Source: Helichrysum umbraculigerum (taxonomy: Eukaryota > Streptophyta > Magnoliopsida > Asterales > Asteraceae). From it: 64,000 nucleotides of DNA. Where the stretch lies: assembly GCA_949592205.1 (NCBI GenBank), contig CATIUR010000005.1:109505777-109569776 (forward strand). The letters are read 5' to 3'. Made by a program: the position numbers and the translations under genes. Numbering within the stretch: position 1 is the first letter of the stretch; each line of letters begins with the position of its first letter. Below, in pieces: positions 10,107 to 22,094 of the stretch. The notes below the pieces were generated by a model. It had not been told where the DNA came from. It worked only from the letters and a program-made list of their open reading frames with translations, and ran no database searches.

Positions 10107-11335
10107 TATACCTACGGCTAGGCTTTGACGTATTATTCATTTAAAGTTAAGCTTTAATATACGCAATTACGAACATATTCGTTGTTAGTAAGATAACACC
10201 GTATTGAGGGATTCCGCACCTTAATACTACAGATAACGAAGTTATCGATCCTAAAACTAGGGGACATACAAGAAACGTCCATTTTTGTTAAGAAATGAAT
10301 TTTATAAAATTCGTGGAAGTAGGTGTATTTTCTGGACAGAAAACTGTCACCACATATATATGTATAAAAACGAGTTTTGTTACTTATTTTGGACATTTTA
10401 GTGTTGAGTGAGAATGCTAACATGTATATATGTGTTAAGCAAGTGATTATATAGAGAGAGAAGTGCTCACGGAGGTGTGAGAGTCGATCTAAAGCCGGTG
10501 ATGGAGAGATGTGTTCGGTTTGCCCAATTCCTTCTTTTCCTTTGATTTTCTTCAAATATTTGGTGGTGAAATGAGATAGATTATGGTGGGAGATGATGAT
10601 GATCTTAGAGAGAGAGTGAGAGCCGGTTAGAGAGTGGAGAAAGAGATTGTAGAGTGAGGGTGAGATGGTGATGAACGAGATAATGAGGATGGTGTGTTTG
10701 GTGTTACATTTCAACAACAAGATCCACATTTTGTGGATCTTGTTTTTGGGCTTTGAAAACCGGTTGTGGGTGGCCCCACAAAGTGGTGAATGTCTCAAAT
10801 TTTGTTCCCTGAGTTTGCGCTCCATGCGGTGTTCGTTTCCCCGGTCGTTTAAATGTTATTTAGACGTTATACGTTATATATATATACGTTTTCATTATCG
10901 ATTCGAAACTCGATATTTTTAATAGAAGTATTTAGTCAGAATACTTTGTTTGAAGTTATGAAAATATAACTTATGATTGTTTTGGTGTCGGGCATGAATT
11001 GCGCGTTAATGTCGCGTACGGTTTGTTTTATATGATACGAAATACTTGTTAAATATTATCAACATAATATTTAGTAAATAATAATGTTATTAAATAATGT
11101 CATATTATTTAATAAATTTCGTTCACCAACGGTCGTATATTTTTTTCGGGTTTGTTCCGAATGTTTTGTACGCAGTTATAACTAATTGCGAAATGTGTAA
11201 TACTACGCGTATTAACTAGTTGGGCTTTGCTAGACTTATCTCTCAAAATTGTTGTGAATTCACTTAAGTAGGGAATTAGCCTAAAATGCAAATGTTTAGT
11301 GTACGTAATCGCGTTTAAATTTGCGGGGTGTCACA
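10107..11335 (-). repeat. gypsy LTR fragment, minus orientation
   Basis: Read on the minus strand it starts at 11335 with TGTGACACCCCGCAAATT and matches the start of the solo LTR at 40452 over several hundred bases, including AGGCTAATTCCCTACTT and AATACGCGTAGTATT. Its left part is lost at the copia insertion. It includes CT-rich leader-like sequence and a perfect 13-bp hairpin at 10716-10744. A 223-codon minus-strand ORF here is not a believable gene. Confidence 0.7.
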
Positions 11336-11863
11336 GGATGCAACGAGTAAAGTAGTAGTTAAGCCTTCCAAAGCTATAGGTAAGCTTATTAACATGAAGG
11401 CTCATAAGCAAAATGAGATGAAGGATTTTGAAAGTTTTATCCAAGGTTTGATTCAAAGTGACGATTCACCCTCCAAAAACTATAGTAGTTCTTGGTCTCA
11501 TGGATCTCAAGTTGGTTAAAGCATATGGTTGGATTTAGTAAGGGTGAAGTTATGGTCCTCTTCTTCAAAGACGTAAAGGCATAAGTTTTTTTGTGTTTGT
11601 TTATCGATCATTGGTGAGGAGCCTTTAGTTTCATTGAATTCTATCAATTTGATCTACAAGTTTATTTGTGTGACATAAATTCTCAGTGTGTATTTTGTTT
11701 CTTGTAAAGTATTTACCTATCCATTGGTTAGAGTCAAGTTTTAGTTCTCAATAGTGGATCATGTTTTCATGGTCAAGAGTTCACATTGTAATTTTCAAGC
11801 TCCTTTCATTTTAATACATTTCATTTTTAGCCAAAAAAAAAAAGAACGGTTCAGGTGGTGATG
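11336..11863 (+). pseudogene. 3' end of an unidentified gene or LINE-like copy with A tail
   Basis: An open frame with no start in this block (from about 11337) ends in TAA at 11517-11519 and encodes a Lys/Ser-rich tail containing KLINMKAHKQNEMKDF. About 310 bp of T-rich, 3'-UTR-like sequence follow, ending in a run of 11 A at 11833-11843. The 5' side is cut by the gypsy LTR at 11335 and the 3' side by another LTR at 11864. I do not recognise the protein. A processed gene copy or a LINE 3' end are both possible; a true host gene end is less likely because of the genomic A run. Confidence 0.35.
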
Positions 11864-14784
11864 TGTGACACCCGACCTTTTAGGTCTCCGTATTTGTACC
11901 TAATTGTATCATTATTACTTGTATTTAGAATGAAATAGGGCTAGGTACATGTAATCATTTGTATATTTATATATACACGTACGCGATTAATCTAAATCGT
12001 GCAAATTCGAATCGGATAGATTCCGACATTTCAAATATGAACGTTAGTGAAAACAATTATTAAATAATATAAAATTATCTAGTAAAATCATTATTTACAT
12101 TATATTATTTAGATAATATGCAAAACGTATTACATATCGTATAAAATAAACCGTAAGCGACGAAAATGCACGAATCGCTCCCGACGACCAAACGAAACTC
12201 AAAATATATTTTCACGACTCAAAACAAAGTATTTTAATTAATACTTCTATTAAAAATATCTCGAATATAACATTAACGAACTATAAACCCCCCACTCCCC
12301 TCTTTCTTTCCTTATACTCCACCACCTTCCCACCTCACTCCCATCATTTCCATTTCCCATTTTCTTTCAAACTCTTCCCTTTCCCCTCCTCTAAAAACCG
12401 GTCAAGAAACCACCACCCTAAACCACCTCAAAGCCACCAAGAACCACCACCATAAAACCCATCATCTAGCAAGGTTGTTTCAAGAGAAAACGGTCACAAA
12501 CGCGAGTCCATCATCTTTGTCATCTTCGTTCCTTCACACAACTTGTAAGAAACTTTCTTCCACTTGTAAAATACTTGTAATATGCTTACTTTTAAGTTAT
12601 AGTGCTCACTCAACAATTATATGTCCAAAACATACATCGAAACACGTTTTAAAACTCAAAACTTGTGTTTTTGTTTTCTGTCCAGAAAAATAAACAACTT
12701 CAACAATGCTTATAAAAATCGTTTCTAAACGAAAAATGACATTTCTTGGCTCTAAAAATAATTTCAAAGTGTTAACTTTCCATTAAAATTAGTCTCGTGA
12801 TTTTTCGAGCTCGTTTACTACCCGAAAACATTTTTCTCCGATGACGTGTATTTACTATTCCGGCAGCCAGAAAACTTCACTCACTTCTCGACACTATAAC
12901 TCGAGTTCTAGAGCTCAAAATACATGTGTTTTGTGCCAAAATCTCACAAAATATGTTAGCTTTAAAAGGTTCTTCTTTGACATCTTCTAAAAATACACGG
13001 ATTTTGCTCAGTAATTATGTTTATACACTTGTATCCGGATTGGTCAATATTGGACCTCAGGGGATTTGCTATTTTATTTAACCGACTTATCGATGCCTAA
13101 AAACTTTGGAAAAATTTCACAAAGTAGATAAGACATAAGAGAATAACCATGATTTTTCTGGAATTTAATTCAGATTTTAACTTGGTGAAAACGAGACTCG
13201 AAACGGGATAAAAATCTGGCAACAAAGCTCTAGGGATTGATTTTGCAACAACATTAAAAACGACACTTTCGGTTAACCACAATACATAACGATAATTTTT
13301 ATGAACTCTATAAACATATTTACAATTTATGTAAAAGTTTCGGGTCAAACCGAGCACGTTGGCCACGTTTCTAATAACGAAAAACACTAACAGCCGATCC
13401 TTTGAACCGAGCTCAATCTCAGTTCGCACCTCATGCTACGAGTTGAGATCTTGCGAGTTGAACCTTTTCTTGAGAGTTGACTCCTTGACCTGCGACTTGA
13501 CCTTTGACCTGCGATCTGATCTTGACCTGCGAATTGAACTTGTCTTGCGAGTTGAACCTCGAGCTGAGTTGTATTGCGACTTGACTTGCAAGTTGACTTT
13601 TCCCTGCGATTTGAGTTCTTGCGAACTGAATCACCTGTTAACAACTTCAGCCCATTAACAAAGTGTCGAATCCGCGTAACGACAGTTATATTTTATACGA
13701 CACTACTTGAACATACAGATACATATAAGTATACAATGAAACAAACAAAATAATAATGTCTTCGAGAATTATTATTACATAACCTCACCAACGGGCCGTA
13801 TACGTTTTCAAACTACAAACGAAAACACTAAACTAACACTTGGACATTAACTAGTTGAGTGGACAGCTAGCATGTATTGTTTTTTGAGACATCTACTCAC
13901 ATTAATATTTGCGCGTTTAGGACGCCAGTGGGTTACAGTTCTGGATAACTACATTACTTGCTTTTAGCAACACATACAAGACTCAGGTGAGTCTCATAGC
14001 CCCACTTTTTTTTACTGTTTTTACCTCAGGGTGAGGATACATGATCTGCTTTTACATGTGAACACAAGTACATAAAACTTGATATATGGATTGCATGAGT
14101 TTCAGACTAATCATAAAGCCCTCTACATCGTAGTTCGTTATTATGGATCTTAGCATGAATGTTAGTGTATAGTACTATTTTGGACTGACAATCCCTGTCC
14201 GGGGTAGTTGCGCTACCACGACTGCTGGTCAAACGGACACATTAGCATTTGTTCATACGAGTGTTTGATTAGGCACTCGCAAGAGGCACCCTCGACCGTG
14301 GCACTTGACAGTGACCCGGCACATTTGTTAAGCTCGAACTATGAGCTCATGGCAGTAGTACACACCTTTTGCTTGATTGCAAACATATACAAATCTTGTG
14401 GTTCATACATATATTTTAAATCATTAAACCTGTGAGCTCACCAACTTTTTAGTTGACCAATTTAGCGTGTATTCTCAGGTTCACAGCAGCAGTAGGCCTG
14501 CTCAATCAGGAACAGTAGCTCGAGTCGCATGCAATACAAACACCAAGAGATTTTCCTACATTACTACATTTTGTACAATTAGTTATGCCTTAGAATCTCT
14601 CAGATCAGGATACGAGCTTTTGTATTATTGTAACTGTTGTAAACAATTATTTCAATATAATATTTTGTACTATTTTCAAAAAACATCTCATATAGAGTCG
14701 TTCAATGTAATCTTGGTGTAATGATATTTGATTAGTCGCGCCCCGACCCGACTTTCACTGCACAGTGAATTTGGGGGTGCGACA
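11864..14784 (+). repeat. 5' LTR of a + strand Tekay-like gypsy element
   Basis: It starts TGTGACACCCGACC and ends GGGGGTGCGACA, followed by an initiator-Met PBS. Inside are a CT-rich leader segment (12290-12420), a GCGAGTTGA/TTGACC word array (13425-13640), the conserved block CACCAACGGGCCGTA (about 13788), and candidate intron signals at 13987 and 14478. The 3' LTR is outside the window. Confidence 0.8.
13987..14478 (+). other. putative intron inside gypsy LTR
   Basis: Donor CTCAG|GTGAGTCTCATAGCC and acceptor ATTCTCAG|GTTCACAGC, 492 nt apart. The same pair is conserved in all complete gypsy LTRs of the TGTRACACC family in this window. Splicing is inferred, not shown. Confidence 0.45.
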
Positions 14785-14787
14785 GAT

Positions 14788-14799
14788 TGGTATCAGAGC
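14788..14799 (+). promoter_or_regulatory. primer-binding site, initiator Met-tRNA
   Basis: TGGTATCAGAGC lies 3 nt after the LTR end. It is complementary to the 3' end of plant initiator tRNA-Met. Confidence 0.85.
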
Positions 14800-15102
14800 C
14801 TAAGGTTATAGTGAACTAGGTTGCATTAGTGGACCTAGACTATGACCGTTAGGTTAGTATTCCTCGTTAGGTATGACTGGTTCAGGAATTACATCATACG
14901 AATTTAATTTAACATAGCTTGATCAACTATGTACAATTATAGGAAGATGATGTAAGATCTGAAATGGTTATGTCAAATTGGAATACACTAGTTGACTCTG
15001 ACTACGAGAGAAACAGGACCCAAACATGTTTGTGACTAGACACACTAGGTTATTATATGTTATATATATAAGCCGTACTCACTAAACGCTCTTGCCACAG
15101 AA

Positions 15103-15412
15103 ATGGCAGATTCACCACTCAGGCAAACTACACGTGCCTCTTCCTCCCGCTCTCGTCGCAGCCATTCAGAACCGCGCATGGCTAGACGAACTGGTAGCTC
15201 ACACCGAGCTAACCCTAATTCCAATCCTGCCACCACTAGTAACCCCTCTGTTGAAGCTCGCCATCGGGCAGTCGCCCACCGGAAGAGCTGGTTACCTACG
15301 GCTATCGCCACATGGAGGATTGAGGAAGACATAGAAATTCCTGCTGATGTCGCAGAGTTTTCAACCATGGATCTCTCCCCTTACACCCAAGAACCCATAC
15401 ACCTTACTCTAC
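15103..15412 (+). pseudogene. leader ORF before gag, cut by an LTR insertion
   Basis: The frame opens with MADSPLRQTTRASSSRSRR in the context CACAGAAATGGCA, 315 nt after the PBS. The intact + Tekay element has an ORF at the same place (CTCAGAAATGGCA, 325 nt after its PBS) that starts MANIPSNSSRSQSG. Both are Ser/Arg-rich and basic at the N terminus. Here the coiled-coil part seen in the other copy is missing: the frame reaches IPADVAEFSTMDLS, where an inserted minus-strand LTR at 15413 ends it. Function unknown; see the copy at 59594. Confidence 0.55.
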
Positions 15413-18400
15413 TTTAACACCCCCAAATTCAATGTTTAGCGGAAGCAAGCTTTGGGGTTCTACTAATCCAATATCACAGCACAAAAGTAAAGCAAACGAC
15501 ATCTATATGCGAGGTTTGTAAAATATTACAATAGTATTACATTGTTATCATCAAATATAAACAAGCTTCGAGTTTGTAAATAAGTTTCCTAGAGATTCTA
15601 ATACATAACTGATATAACAAAAAGTAATGCAAAAGAATATCCAAAAGTAGTATGCATGCGACTCGAGCTATCAGTCCTGAGGGTGTGCAGTCCTACTGCT
15701 GCTGTAACCTGAGATAAATGCTGAAAAATGTCAACCAAAAGGTTGGTGAATCTTACAGGTTTAGTAAAGTAAATCATATATGAACCACAAGTAAGTACCA
15801 GTAAATGCCCTCGAGCAAAGTAAGTAGTTTAGTAGCACAGTGAGACAATAAGTCGACACAGTTACCATGAGTATCACGTACCCCCGTGAGTGCTATCCGA
15901 ACACTCATATGTAACAAATACTAATATTTCTGTTTCTACAGTGAAATCCGTGGTAGCGCTACTACCCCAGGCAGGGATTGTCAGTCCCAAATGGATCCAT
16001 CTACTAGTAATCGCGCTTAAGTCCATAACTAACAACTTATGATAGGAGGCTTTCAGTGGATAAAAGTAACTCATGTAATGCGTGTAAAAGTAGTGTAAAC
16101 AGTTCAGTACTTGTGTTCATACGTAAAACGGTAGCAAATATCTCACCCCAAAGTAGAAAACAGTAAAAGTGGGGCTGTAAGACTCACCTGAGTCTAGCAA
16201 GTATGTTTATGTAAGCAAACAAGTATAGCGGATGTAAGTCCGTAAGTATGTGTCGGATGTAATTCCGTAGCGTGGTTCTCCGAACCCTGCAACCTTCTGG
16301 CGTCCGAAACGCACAAGGTTGTAAGCAAGTAAATAAGTAAGTTGGTGTCACGAAGGATCACCCATGCTAGTTTCCCACTCAACTAGGAAATGTCCAAGTG
16401 TTTTGTTTGTACGTTTGTAATTCTTCGCAATTAAGTGTGGCCCATTGGTGACGGAGGTGTAATAATAATTCAAATATTATTATTATGTAAATCATAGTGT
16501 TGTATACTTTGCACAGTATATACATAAGTTGATTATTTGTAATCGTGACGTGTAATCGTTGTTCGGATGTAAGTCCGTGCGAATGTAAATTCATAAGTGT
16601 TTGAATGTAATCTCATAATTATTAGGGTTGTAGTGTATACTTCCAAGAGTATATGTATATCATGTAAGTGTAGTGTCATATAAGGTAGAGTTGTTGTACG
16701 TATTCAATACTTAGTGTAAAATGTATTTTTGAAGTCTGTAATTAGCGACACTAGGATCGAGTGTCGCTATCCTAGCGACACTAGATGATTTATGGCGACA
16801 CTAGGGTTAGTGTCGCTATATGCGGCACTCAATTGAGTGGCGGCACTAAGGCCATTGTCGCTACGGGCGACACTAAATAATGTAGCGTCACTAGGTCAGT
16901 GTCGCTATGGGCAACACTAATCAGGTTTGGCGTCACTAGGCTAGTGTCGCTATAGGGTTTGTGCCTCTAGCGACACTAGGGGTCTGATTGGATTCAAGGC
17001 TCGGGTTTGTGGCAAACGACTCTGGTTTGACCCGATATTTTTAGGGAAGCCTTAAATATGTTAAATAAGCTTTATAAAACTGTCGTTACGTTTTATGGCC
17101 GAACCGAAGTGTCGGTTTTGTGAAATGACAAAAGCAGCCCCTTTGGAGCTTCGGTTCCAGATTTTTAGCTCGATTCAACCCCCAATTTCACCCATTTCTA
17201 GTCCGAATCAAGCCTAACGAAAAATCACAAATATTCTCCTAGGGATCTTGTTGATTTCTGCATTTGATAGTAATTTTATAAGTCCATTTACTATTTTAAC
17301 CAAAAATAAATATGAAGAAATGTCAGATTTGTTCCAAAACAGACCTCTGTTCAAAGATCGAGTTATACATTAAAACCTGTGTATTTATGGAAGTAGCCAA
17401 AGAAGAACTTTTTGTAGAAGACAAAAATATCAAACTTTTACAATTGGTCTCATACATTTATTTAACTTAGAACTCGAGTTATAGCCGAAATGGTGTGACA
17501 CATTTTCTGGGCAGATTTATGTGTTTAGTGTTTGTGTTTATAAAAACTTTTTTAAGTTACTTTTTGGACATTTCTTGGTTGAATGAGCATATAGACATGT
17601 TATAAGTAGTAACCAAGTAAATCTAAGAAGGAAATAGGCTCACAATGGTTTGATGACCGATCTAAAGCCGAAAACGCGATGAGGAGGCGACTAGCTTCGT
17701 TTCCTTGCTTAAATCTTCGAAAACCAATGGTGGATGATGGAGATGAGTATGGTGGCTTGTGGTGGATGATGGTGGTTGTCTTGGGGCTGTGAAAACCGAA
17801 AATGAGAGAGAGATGGAGGGTGAGAGAGTGTGTGAAGTGCAAAAATGAGGAAGGTGAGTGAGGTATGGAGGGAGTATGGTGTGGTTTAGAGTGTGTAAGT
17901 GGGCAAAAGGGTGAGGGAAGGCATTCCCCTCCCCTTGGCCAGTTCTAGTGGGCCCCAATGGGGTGTGGGTGAGTTGATTATTGTTCCCAAAAGTTACGTA
18001 TTGTCTCGTGTCCGTTTACCCGATCGTTTTACGTTTTAGTTAATCGTATAGCGTTTTATATTATACGTTTTGTTAACGATTTAAAACATGATATTTTCAA
18101 TGATAGTTTTACTCAAGTAATATATTCTAAGTTACCAAAATAATATTCGAGTTTTCGTTCGGTCGTCGGTTGCGAATTGTGCGTTTATTCGAATCGTGTA
18201 ACGTTTTCAAATGTTTTAATTGTACGCGTGCAATCGCGATATTTTTACTTGAAGTATTTTATCAAAGTACTAAATATGAATTTATAAAAATATAACTTAT
18301 GTTTATTGTGTGTGTCGGGCGAGTTTCGTACGTTTTTTTTTTCGAGTACGGAGTGTTTCATACGATATTTAATACGTGTAATATATTATCACAATATATT

Positions 18401-18637
18401 AAGGTAAATAATGTTTGTTTGGATATTTTCACATTATTTTAAATAGTTTGTCACAAAAGTCCATAGTAAACAGTGTCGGACGTCGTCCGGTTAACAATTG
18501 TACGATTTAACCAAATCGCGTACGTGTATAAATAAATATACGAATGATTACATGTACTTAGTCCTATTTCAAACTAATACACATAATAATGATACAATTA
18601 GGTACAGTAATTATGCACAAATTGGTCGGGTGTCACA
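15413..18637 (-). repeat. 3' LTR of minus-strand Tekay element
   Basis: On the minus strand it starts at 18637 with TGTGACACCCGACC and ends at 15413 in GGGGGTGTTAAA, a decayed form of the usual GTTACA. It holds a GCGACACTAG array (16745-16985) and candidate intron signals (15709-16187 on the minus strand). It is inserted in the leader ORF of the + element; the five bases before it are TCTAC, but the partner TSD is outside the window. Confidence 0.8.
16745..16985 (-). repeat. GCGACACTAG / TAGTGTCGC array inside LTR
   Basis: About 16 degenerate copies of a 7-10 base word occur in alternating orientation, so neighbouring copies can form hairpins. It occupies the same LTR position as unrelated-looking arrays in the other LTRs. 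Confidence 0.75.
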
Positions 18638-18672
18638 TTCTCCCCTTGTTAAGAGAATTTCGTCCCGAAATT
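18638..18672 (-). promoter_or_regulatory. polypurine tract and conserved hairpin before 3' LTR
   Basis: On the minus strand the hairpin AATTTCG-GGA-CGAAATT (18656-18672) is followed by AACAAGGGGAGAA and the LTR start. The same arrangement recurs at 26929 and 33860. Confidence 0.75.
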
Positions 18673-19735
18673 AGCTCAAAGTCGCGGTGTGAGTAGAGTC
18701 TGTGAACAAGTGTGGATGTTTCAGTCGCATTTGGTCTTCCCGTTCCCAAGTGAATTCAGGACCACGCCTCGAATTCCACCGGACTTTAACAATGGGAATT
18801 CCACTCTGTTTTAAGCGTTTGACCTCACGGTCCATATTTTCTATGGGTTCCTCGACAAAGTGTAGTTTGTCGTCAATGTGTATCTCGTCAAGAGATATGC
18901 TAAGTGTCTCATCAGACAGACATTTCTTCGAGTTAGAAATGTGAAAAGTAGGGTGCACACTACTGAGTTCAGGAGGTAGCTGCAGTCTGTATGCCACTAG
19001 ACCAATCCTTTCAAGGATCTAGAACGGTCCAATGTACCTGGGATTCAGTTTCCCAAGTTTGCCAAAATGGATAACGCCTTTCCAACGCGATACTTTCAGA
19101 AGTACTCGATCTCCGACTTGGAACTCGAGGTGTTTGCGTCTGACGTCAGCATATCTTTTCTGACGATCACGCACGGCTTTCAGTCGGTTTTGTATGCCGA
19201 TGATCTTTTCAGTTGTTAAATGTATGATTTCCGAACCGGTGAGTTGTGTATCCCCCACCTCAGTCCAACTAATGGGTGACCGGCACTTACGACTGTACAG
19301 TGCCTCGAAGGGTGCAGCCTTGATGCTGGTGTGGTAGCTGTTGTTGTACGAGAATTCGCACAATGGTAAGTGATTTTCCCATTTTTTACCGAAGTCAACT
19401 ACGCAAGCTCGTAGCATATCCTCCAGTGTTTCTATGGTTCATTCACTTTGGCCGTCAGTTTGAGGGTGGTAAGCGGTACTCATATCCAAACGAGTGTCGA
19501 GAGATTTTTGTAAAGTTTGCCAAAAGTGAGAAGTAAATCGACTATCTCTATCAGAGATAATTGAGATGGGCACGCCGTGTCTTGACACAATCTCTTTCAG
19601 GTAGATTCGTGTCAAACGTTCCATCTTGTCAGTTTCTTTGATAGGCAAGAAATGAGCAGATTTAGTGAGTCGGTCTACGATCACCCAAATGGTATTGCAA
19701 CCGCTAGAGGTTTTCGGAAGTTTGGTAATGAAATC
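18671..19735 (-). pseudogene. Tekay pol 3' part: integrase and chromodomain, broken
   Basis: One minus-strand frame reads DFITKLP (edge), [24 protein letters not shown] (second catalytic Asp), [11 protein letters not shown] (catalytic Glu), [21 protein letters not shown] and, at the end, the chromodomain-type KVRWNSRRGPEFTWERED. Two nonsense codons break it: a TGA where relatives have CGA (Arg after DGQSE, about 19436-19438) and a TAG after RYIGPF (about 19016-19018). The first catalytic Asp codon is at the edge where a solo LTR was inserted (19736). The upstream pol piece resumes at 39255. The C terminus and the following polypurine tract identify the Tekay (Del) chromovirus type. Confidence 0.85.
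19731..19735. repeat. TSD AAATC (left copy)
   Basis: Matches 39250-39254. The insertion splits the codons of the integrase motif MDF. Confidence 0.85.
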
Positions 19736-21997
19736 TGATGTGACCTAAAAAGTCATGTTTTTAGGCACATTATTCTGCACTTATTGGACTTGTATTTGGT
19801 GAAAACATCTTAAAACAACTATTATTTACTTGAAATCACCAAAGTAGTCTAATTATGGGCGTTGCTGTTAAAATCACCAAAAACATCCGTTTATCACGCA
19901 AAACGAGGCAATTAATGTCACCTTAAATATTTCCTTCTTAATTTACTTATGGAATTAGATCTTAATTCATATTTTATGATTCCATAGGGAAATATAAGAC
20001 CGAAGGTGAAAGAATCAGAAGAAACGGACAAAAGACGGATAAGATGTGCAGTCTGGAAGCTCGCAGATCGTCATCCGGAACACGCAAAAGTCAAACACCT
20101 CCAAATTTGGCAAACTTAGTGTCATTAGAAGCGTAACGGAAAAACGAATCCAACTGTGACACCCGACGATTTAGGGTTACTGATTAACCTGCTAGAAAAC
20201 CTTAATTACGTGTGTTTAGTTTAGTATTAGGCTAAATACTTGTAATTACTTGTAACTATTTGTATATTTATGTGAATATACACTTCCGTAATTATTTTGT
20301 ATTACGTTTACGCAATTTGGTGAAATTGTGCGAAATAACCGGATGGGGTCCGACAGACTATACGACGTTGGTGAAAACCTTTTTATAAATAACTTTAATC
20401 CATTCTTAGAAGTTATTTATCACTTATTATTATTTTGTTAAAATAATACACGAAAAACCTAGCCGTTTTGGCTAAAACGTCTCAAACGCAACGAAAACGC
20501 GCGGAACGCATCCGACAATCGAAATAAACCAAAGTTATAATCTCATAACTCATATTTAAGTATTTTGGAAAAATACTTCTAGTGAAAGTATTAGAAACGC
20601 ACGTATACAATTATAACATTTGAAAACGCTACGCGATTAAACCTCCGTACAACGAACGCGCAAATCGAAACCTATAAATTCACGGAATGGTTTATAAGTG
20701 TTTTCAAGTATTTATATTAAACATTTCAAGTGAAAATATCGAAATTAAATTTGTCATTTTTAAAACACGCACATTTAGCGTTTAACGTCTAAATAAACGT
20801 CTAAACAATCGGGTAAACGAACGGGAAACGTAACGAATTAAATTGGGGAAAAGAAAAATGACCAAAATGCCCTTGGTGGGACCACATGGGGGCTGGCCAC
20901 CCCATGTGCCACCTCCCTTCTTTGCCCACTCATCCTTCATGCAATTGCATGATGAAACTTCATTTTGCTACAGCACTCTACACACATGCACTCCACTCAC
21001 TTTCATTTCCATTTACCAACTTACTTCACACTCTCTCAACTTCCTCTCTCTAAAAACCCTGAAGAAAACTCAGCCATTTTCACCACCATAAACCACCACA
21101 ACCACCACCATAAACCACCATTAACCACCAAGTAATTCCTTAACTTTTTGTAATAATAATTAGTTCAAGAGTTCTAGCATCATCCTCTCATCTCATTTCC
21201 ATCAAAATCTTTGTAAGGAGACTCATCTATACTCTCATATATGTTTATTTACATGTTATAATGTTCATCTAACATGATTATGTCCAAAAACAAGTGCAAA
21301 AATCGTTTTTATAAAGCAAACTTAAACATGCATGAATCTGCTTAAAAATCAACAGCTTACAAAAATATTCGTATAAAATCGTATACTAAGAGTTAGACGA
21401 TGCATTATTTTTTGAAATTTGCGTATCGAAAAGATCTACAACTTTCGGGTTTTGTACATTTTCCAGAAAAATACTCGTTTTTCTCTACGAGCCGATTTAT
21501 AGGACTGACCTGTTAGTTTTCAAGAAATGTGTTCGGAACTTTCGCGAGCTTAATTAAATATGTAAATGGACATGATAAATCCTGAAATTTTGATGATAGA
21601 AACTAGATACCTTAATGATTAGTTGGTAAAAATTGTGAAGTTTTATTTCGACCAGAAGTAGGTGAAATCATGTGACGTAACAACCCGACAAAAACCGAAA
21701 CATTGAAACTTTGAAGTTTTAAGTTGCATGTTAAAAACCGACACTTTGGATGAACTCCGACACTAACCGACAAATTTTATGGGTTCTACAAACTGATGTA
21801 TGGGTTGGGTAAAAGTTTCGGGTTAAACCGAGTAGGTTTGACCAAGTCAACAAAAACGGCTCGGTGGCTAAAAACGACAAAACTTACTATTTTTGGAAAG
21901 TGGTAACAAAAATGGTTTTGGGTGACTTAGTTAGTAACTTGGACCAAAAACTAAACTTAGAAAGCTTCCCGAATTAGAAACCGACATATAAATTGAG

Positions 21998-22094
21998 AAG
22001 TGACTCATAAATCATAAGTGACTCTATAAGTGACTCATAAATCATAAGTGACTCTATAAGTGACTCTATAAGTGACTCATAAATTGAGAAGTGA
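21998..22094 (+). repeat. 30-bp AAGTGACTCATAAATCATAAG array, 5' LTR copy
   Basis: Two full 30-bp units (21998-22057), a 12-bp partial unit (22058-22069) and a variant end. Confidence 0.9.

Noticed and set aside
10154..10825. 223-codon minus-strand frame
   Set aside because: It lies wholly in the leader part of a gypsy LTR; composition is CT-rich UTR-like and no motif is present.
20843..21091. 82-codon frame repeated at 27652
   Set aside because: The repetition reflects two LTRs of one element; the frame is Pro/His/Ser-rich leader sequence.
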